Positions 60,559-64,000 of a DNA stretch of 64,000 nt are shown here, in pieces. Position numbers and translations under genes: made by a program. The first letter of the stretch is position 1; every line of letters begins with the position of its first letter. Below the pieces are notes generated by a model. It was not told the origin of the DNA, did no database searches, and saw only the letters and a list, made by a program, of their open reading frames with translations. The DNA lies in assembly GCF_018130245.1 (NCBI RefSeq), contig NZ_JAFCKP010000003.1:186001-250000 (forward strand), written 5' to 3'. This stretch comes from Bradyrhizobium sp. SZCCT0231. Its GTDB lineage: Bacteria; Pseudomonadota; Alphaproteobacteria; Rhizobiales; Xanthobacteraceae.

Positions 60559-61386
60559 ATGCCGAGCCTGCCCATGCAAGTCGCCCTGATGCTCGGCGAG
60601 ACCATCGTGAAGGTGATCCCCGTCACCTTCGTGCTCGCAGCCGTCTTCACCGTGCTGGAGCATTTCTGGGCCTGCAATCCCGGCGCGCCGTGGTGGCGCA
60701 AGCGGGAGATCGTCACCGACATCTGCTACTGGTTCTTCGTGCCGGTGTTCGCCCGCACCATGCGGATCGGACTTCTGATCGTCGGCGCCGGCGCCGTCTT
60801 CAACATCCACGACGCCGACGAACTCATCGCCTTCTACGACAATGGCCATGGTCCGCTGGCGCAGCTGCCGCTGTGGGTGCAGGGCCTGCTGTTCCTGGTG
60901 CTATCCGATTTCATGCTGTACTGGCTGCACCGGCTTTTCCACGACGGCGGCTTCTGGAAGTACCATGCCATCCATCATTCGTCGGAGGAGATCGGGTGGA
61001 TCTCCGCGGCCCGTTTCCATCCCGTCAATCTCTTGCTCGGGACGATCAGCGTCGACGTCGTGCTGCTGATGGCCGGTATCTCCCCGAACATCATGATCTG
61101 GGTCGGCCCGTTCACCACCTTTCATTCGGCCTTCGTGCACGCCAACCTGAACTGGACCTTCGGACCGTTCAAATACGTGCTGGCGACGCCGGTATTCCAT
61201 CGTTGGCACCACACTTCGCTCGAAGAGGGCGGCGACACCAATTTCGCCGGGACGTTTCCGATCTGGGACGTGCTGTTCGGCACCTTCCGCATGCCGGAGG
61301 GGAGGCTGCCGCAGGATTACGGCAAGGACGAAGCGGCCATGCCGAAGGAGATCGGGGGCCAGCTCGCCTATCCGTTCCGCCACTAG
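60559..61386 (+). CDS. Sterol desaturase / fatty acid hydroxylase family protein
   Basis: A 275-residue membrane di-iron oxygenase. The histidine clusters are complete: H124-RLF-H128, H136-AI-HH140, further His near 189-194 and H214-RW-HH218. Hydrophobic helices flank them. Members hydroxylate or desaturate lipids such as hopanoids, carotenoids or fatty acids; the substrate here is unknown. It interrupts the Tad pilus locus, being divergent from the pilin and preceding a CpaC-like gene by 155 bases. Confidence 0.87.
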   Translation: MPSLPMQVALMLGETIVKVIPVTFVLAAVFTVLEHFWACNPGAPWWRKREIVTDICYWFFVPVFARTMRIGLLIVGAGAVFNIHDADELIAFYDNGHGPLAQLPLWVQGLLFLVLSDFMLYWLHRLFHDGGFWKYHAIHHSSEEIGWISAARFHPVNLLLGTISVDVVLLMAGISPNIMIWVGPFTTFHSAFVHANLNWTFGPFKYVLATPVFHRWHHTSLEEGGDTNFAGTFPIWDVLFGTFRMPEGRLPQDYGKDEAAMPKEIGGQLAYPFRH

Positions 61387-61541
61387 GAGGGGTAGCGAGA
61401 CCCGCAAATGCCAGTCCGTTCAAACAATAGTCGGCGAGTTTGCGGAACGTTCACGAATTAAAGGCAGGCTAGCCGGGTCGGGCACCGGCTCCGCCGTGTC
61501 GAGTCGCTTCTGCCGGTTTGTGACGTCCCGGGGGTAAGAGT

Positions 61542-62039
61542 ATGCGTAAAGAATTGCTGCGCCGTCATGCGCGCGTCTGTCTTCTGGTTGCCGCCGCGGT
61601 GCTGGCATGGCCGGCGGCTGGCCTTGCCGAGCCCACCGCCGACATCATCGCCGTCAACGTCGACCAGGCCAAGCTGGTCCGGCTGCCCGGCAAGGTCGCG
61701 ACCATCGTGGTCGGCAATCCCCTGATCGCCGACGTCACGCTCCAGCCGGGCGGCATGATCGTCGTGACCGGGAAGGGCTATGGGGCCACCAACTTCATCG
61801 CGCTCGACCGGGGCGGCGAGATTCTGGTCGACCGCCAGATCCAGGTTGAAGGCCCCAGCGACCGGCTCGTCACCGTCTATCGCGGGATCGAGCGCGAGTC
61901 CTACAGCTGCGTACCGCTTTGCCAGCGTCGCGTGACGCTCGGCGACAGCGATACCTACTTCAACAACACGATGAGCCAGGCCGGCTCGCTGAGCAGCAGT
62001 GCCAGCGGCGGTGGCGGTGCGGCCGCGAAATCCAACTAG
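61542..62039 (+). CDS. Stand-alone pilus-assembly N-terminal-domain protein (CpaC N-domain-like)
   Basis: A 165-residue secreted protein. A signal peptide (VCLLVAAAVLAWPAAGLA) is followed by VNVDQAKLVRLPGKVATIVV and NPLIADVTLQPGGMIVVTGK, the same domain that starts secretins of the CpaC family. After residue 110 a Cys pair (SCVPLC) and a Ser/Gly-rich tail (LSSSASGGGGAAAKSN) follow, with no secretin core. It precedes the TadE/TadG genes on the same strand and is probably a periplasmic accessory of the pilus pore. Confidence 0.8.
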   Translation: MRKELLRRHARVCLLVAAAVLAWPAAGLAEPTADIIAVNVDQAKLVRLPGKVATIVVGNPLIADVTLQPGGMIVVTGKGYGATNFIALDRGGEILVDRQIQVEGPSDRLVTVYRGIERESYSCVPLCQRRVTLGDSDTYFNNTMSQAGSLSSSASGGGGAAAKSN

Positions 62040-62146
62040 CCGACCGGCGGGTCTGCCGGCACAGCGTCCCGCCAGGCTGCTTGCGGATTCGAGGGCGGCG
62101 TCTCTCCGCGCGCGCCGTGTCTCCGTGTGCTTCGGGGCGCATCTGG

Positions 62147-62162
62147 TTAACGCATTCCTAAC
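62147..62162 (+). promoter_or_regulatory. Candidate CtrA-type site upstream of tadE
   Basis: TTAA-CGCATTC-CTAAC lies 100 bases before the tadE start, in the 222-base gap after the CpaC-N-like gene. Only one base differs from TTAA-N7-TTAAC. Confidence 0.5.
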
Positions 62163-62261
62163 GGCGCGGTCCGCCGGACGCGGATCGCCTGGAACACTTA
62201 GACAATCAGTTTCCGCTATTGAACGGGCAGATGATCGCCCGTTGCTGGGGAATTTGACGAG

Positions 62262-62843
62262 ATGCCATCGCCTGCACCTACGAGGTTCACGCTCCGGAAA
62301 GCGCTGGTCCGGTTTCGCGGCAACCGCCGCGGCTCCGCAGCCGTCGAGTTTGCGCTGGTCGCACCGATGTTCTTCGGGCTGCTGTTCGCGATCATCGAGA
62401 CGGCGCTGATGTTCTTCTCGAGCCAGGTGCTCGAGACCATTGCGCAGGACTCCGCGCGTGCGATTCTGACCGGCCAGGCGCAGGCACAGGGCGGCTCGTT
62501 GGCGGCCTGTCAGACCGCACCCAACACGGTCTCTGCATGTGATCAGACGACGTTCAAGGCCTATGTCTGCACCAAGATCCCGGCGCTGTTCGATTGCAGC
62601 AAGCTTTACGTCGACGTTGTCAGCACCAGCTCCTTCGGGACGCTCAGCCTCACAAGCTATGGCAATTCCTGCAATTTCAACCCGACCGGCATGCAGTACA
62701 GTGCCGGGACCTCCGGCCAGGTCGTCGTGGTGCGCCTGTTCTATCAGTGGCCGCTCATCGTCACCGGCCTCGGCTACAACATGGGGTGCAACAACAAGCG
62801 CCTGATGGTGGCGACAGCGGCCTTCAAGAACGAACCCTTCTGA
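62262..62843 (+). CDS. tadE: TadE-type pseudopilin
   Basis: A 193-residue protein with a TadE-like domain: a short basic leader (RKALVRFRGNRRGSAAVEFA) in which the G-SAAVEFALVAPMFFGLLFA junction matches the TadE/TadF processing site, a hydrophobic helix and a Cys-rich periplasmic part (ACQTAP, ACDQTT, VCTKIP, DCSKLY, SCNFNP, GCNNKR). CpaA probably cleaves it. It is coupled to the next pseudopilin gene (5 bases). Confidence 0.88.
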   Translation: MPSPAPTRFTLRKALVRFRGNRRGSAAVEFALVAPMFFGLLFAIIETALMFFSSQVLETIAQDSARAILTGQAQAQGGSLAACQTAPNTVSACDQTTFKAYVCTKIPALFDCSKLYVDVVSTSSFGTLSLTSYGNSCNFNPTGMQYSAGTSGQVVVVRLFYQWPLIVTGLGYNMGCNNKRLMVATAAFKNEPF

Positions 62844-62848
62844 GGCAG

Positions 62849-63481
62849 ATGGATCTGAGCGGACCGATGCGGGCGATTGCGAATATCTGGAGTAATGCAC
62901 GTTGCTCGGTGCGCGGCTTCGTCGCCGACAAGCGCGCGCTGGCGGCGACCGAATTTGCGGTCATCGTACCGTTGATGCTGGTGATGTTCTTCGGCACCGT
63001 CGAATTTTCGTCTGCCGTGGCGATCGACCGCAAAGTCACGTTGATCGCGCGGACACTGTCCGATTTGACGTCACAGTCGACGAAGCTCGACGATGCGGGC
63101 ATGAAGGATGCGTTCACGGCAAGCATCTCGGTCATCATGCCTTACGACGCTACGCTCGTGAAGGGCGCGATCACCCAGATCTACATCGATGCCGACAGCA
63201 TTGCCACGGTCCAGTGGAGCAAGGCCGGCACCATCGCGAGCGGCGCGACGCAAGCCACGCTGGCGACCTCGGCTCGGAACGCCGGCGAAAAGGTCACCGC
63301 GATGATTCCCCCGACGCTGTTGATCCCGTCGAGCTATCTCATACTGAGCGAAGCCAACTACACTTACACCCCGACCATCGGCTACGTGCTGAAGTCGAGC
63401 ATAACGCTGAGCGATCTCTCCTACACGCGGCCGCGCCAGGTCACCTGCGTGCCCTACAACGGCGTACCGTCGACGTGTTGA
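62849..63481 (+). CDS. TadE/TadG-type pseudopilin
   Basis: A 210-residue protein that follows the TadE gene after five bases. The processing-type segment ALAATEFAVIVPLMLVMFFG starts its membrane helix; the periplasmic part is rich in Thr and Ser (TLIARTLSDLTSQSTKLDD). It lacks a von Willebrand domain, so TadE-like or short TadG-like is the best description. GAGGCAG precedes the ATG at 62849; an ATG at 62867 is an alternative. The longer ORF that starts in tadE is rejected. Confidence 0.85.
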   Translation: MDLSGPMRAIANIWSNARCSVRGFVADKRALAATEFAVIVPLMLVMFFGTVEFSSAVAIDRKVTLIARTLSDLTSQSTKLDDAGMKDAFTASISVIMPYDATLVKGAITQIYIDADSIATVQWSKAGTIASGATQATLATSARNAGEKVTAMIPPTLLIPSSYLILSEANYTYTPTIGYVLKSSITLSDLSYTRPRQVTCVPYNGVPSTC

Positions 63482-63506
63482 GGTTTACGAGCCGTCCCTG
63501 AAATGA

Positions 63507-63537
63507 AAAAGGCCGTGCATGACGCACGGCCTTTTGT
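63507..63537. terminator. Bidirectional terminator between pseudopilin and cspA genes
   Basis: AAAAGGCCGTGC and GCACGGCCTTTT form a 12-bp stem with T-runs on both strands. It lies 26 bases after the pseudopilin stop and about 46 bases after the convergent cold shock stop. Confidence 0.88.
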
Positions 63538-63582
63538 TTGCTTTGCCTCGCTCGCGCCGATCGGGCCAAGGGCCCGGCGGGC

Positions 63583-63795
63583 TCAGCTCGCAGCGCGGAG
63601 GTTGTCCGCCGCCGACTTGCCGGAGCGGCGGTCGGCCACGATCTCGTAGGAGATCTTCTGGCCTTCGCGCAGCGTGCCGAGGCCGGCGCGCTCGACGGCG
63701 CTTATGTGCACGAAGACGTCCTGGCCGCCATCGTCGGGTTGGATGAAGCCGAAGCCCTTGGTTGCGTTAAACCACTTCACGGTTCCCATGCTCAC
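63583..63795 (-). CDS. CspA-type cold shock protein
   Basis: A 70-residue single cold shock domain protein that binds single-stranded RNA and DNA. RNP1 reads KGFGFIQ and RNP2 DVFVHISAV, with [16 protein letters not shown] at the N-terminus. A GTG at 63795 with AAGGGA upstream is taken as start; an ATG two codons on (63789) is the alternative. The upstream gap continues to the window edge at 64000 and is AT-richer, as expected for a long cold-shock leader. Confidence 0.94.
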   Translation of the reverse strand: MSMGTVKWFNATKGFGFIQPDDGGQDVFVHISAVERAGLGTLREGQKISYEIVADRRSGKSAADNLRAAS

Positions 63796-64000
63796 GGGGG
63801 TAGTCCCTTCTCAGATAACATAGTGTCGGAGCCCGCTCGCGCGGGCAGGTTAGATCGAATTTCTGGAAGGGTCGTCAGCGTGTCTGAACCGGCTGTACCG
63901 GTGGATGCTAATGTCGTCCGGCCGAAAATCGATTAATTGATTTTATCGAAAACACGGGTCCGAAACAATCCGGGCGTGCACGATTTTTTGATCCGCCGTG

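Overview
This GC-rich window comes from an alphaproteobacterium, most likely Bradyrhizobium or a close relative such as Rhodopseudomonas. This is an inference from a 184-residue membrane-anchored CycM-type cytochrome c, a pim-type dicarboxylate cluster beside liv transport genes, a complete Tad/Cpa pilus locus, and many GC-rich intergenic inverted repeats. I see no rRNA, tRNA, insertion sequence, phage or CRISPR; the window is ordinary chromosome with several dense operons.

Layout. 1-6404 (+): a hyfBCEFGI-type operon, cut at its left end, encoding a complex-I-like membrane complex. Its large subunit has lost three of the four cysteines that bind nickel in NiFe hydrogenases, so it fits the Ehr (energy-converting hydrogenase related) group rather than a hydrogenase. 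6417-7700 (-): a glycerate 2-kinase. 7889-16810 (-): a branched-chain-type ABC importer (livG, livF, livH, livM) followed by four tandem paralogous periplasmic binding proteins, three of which are followed by a hairpin terminator. 16877-17743 (-): an IclR regulator, divergent from 17875-26544 (+), a beta-oxidation cluster matching pimFABCD (hydratase/dehydrogenase, CoA ligase, thiolase, two acyl-CoA dehydrogenases) plus an SDR. A perfect palindrome lies between the regulator and pimF.

26808-30498 (+/-): glpK, a GNAT acetyltransferase, a small secreted protein and a GST-like protein, separated by inverted repeats. 30872-35639 (-): metF and metH. 36040-37059 (+): a luciferase-family oxidoreductase. 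37206-38825 (-): kdsB-pheA, divergent from cycM (39060-39614). 39826-47563 (+): a Yej-type oligopeptide ABC importer with two tandem binding proteins. 47665-49873 (-): an M17 aminopeptidase overlapping an NlpC/P60 hydrolase.

50482-63481: a Tad pilus locus. It holds tadD (+), then cpaB-C-D-E-F and tadB-C (-), cpaA (-), a small membrane ORF, and the Flp pilin (-). A rightward block follows: a sterol-desaturase-like gene, a stand-alone CpaC N-terminal-like protein and two TadE/TadG-type pseudopilins. Possible CtrA-type sites precede several transcription units. A CspA-type cold shock gene closes the window.

How the parts work together. The liv importer and pim enzymes probably form an uptake-and-beta-oxidation module for medium-chain dicarboxylic or fatty acids, with the IclR protein as likely switch. 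The Yej importer lies beside a peptidase and a cell-wall hydrolase, which is compatible with peptide recycling. The hyf-like complex probably couples a still unidentified redox reaction to ion translocation.
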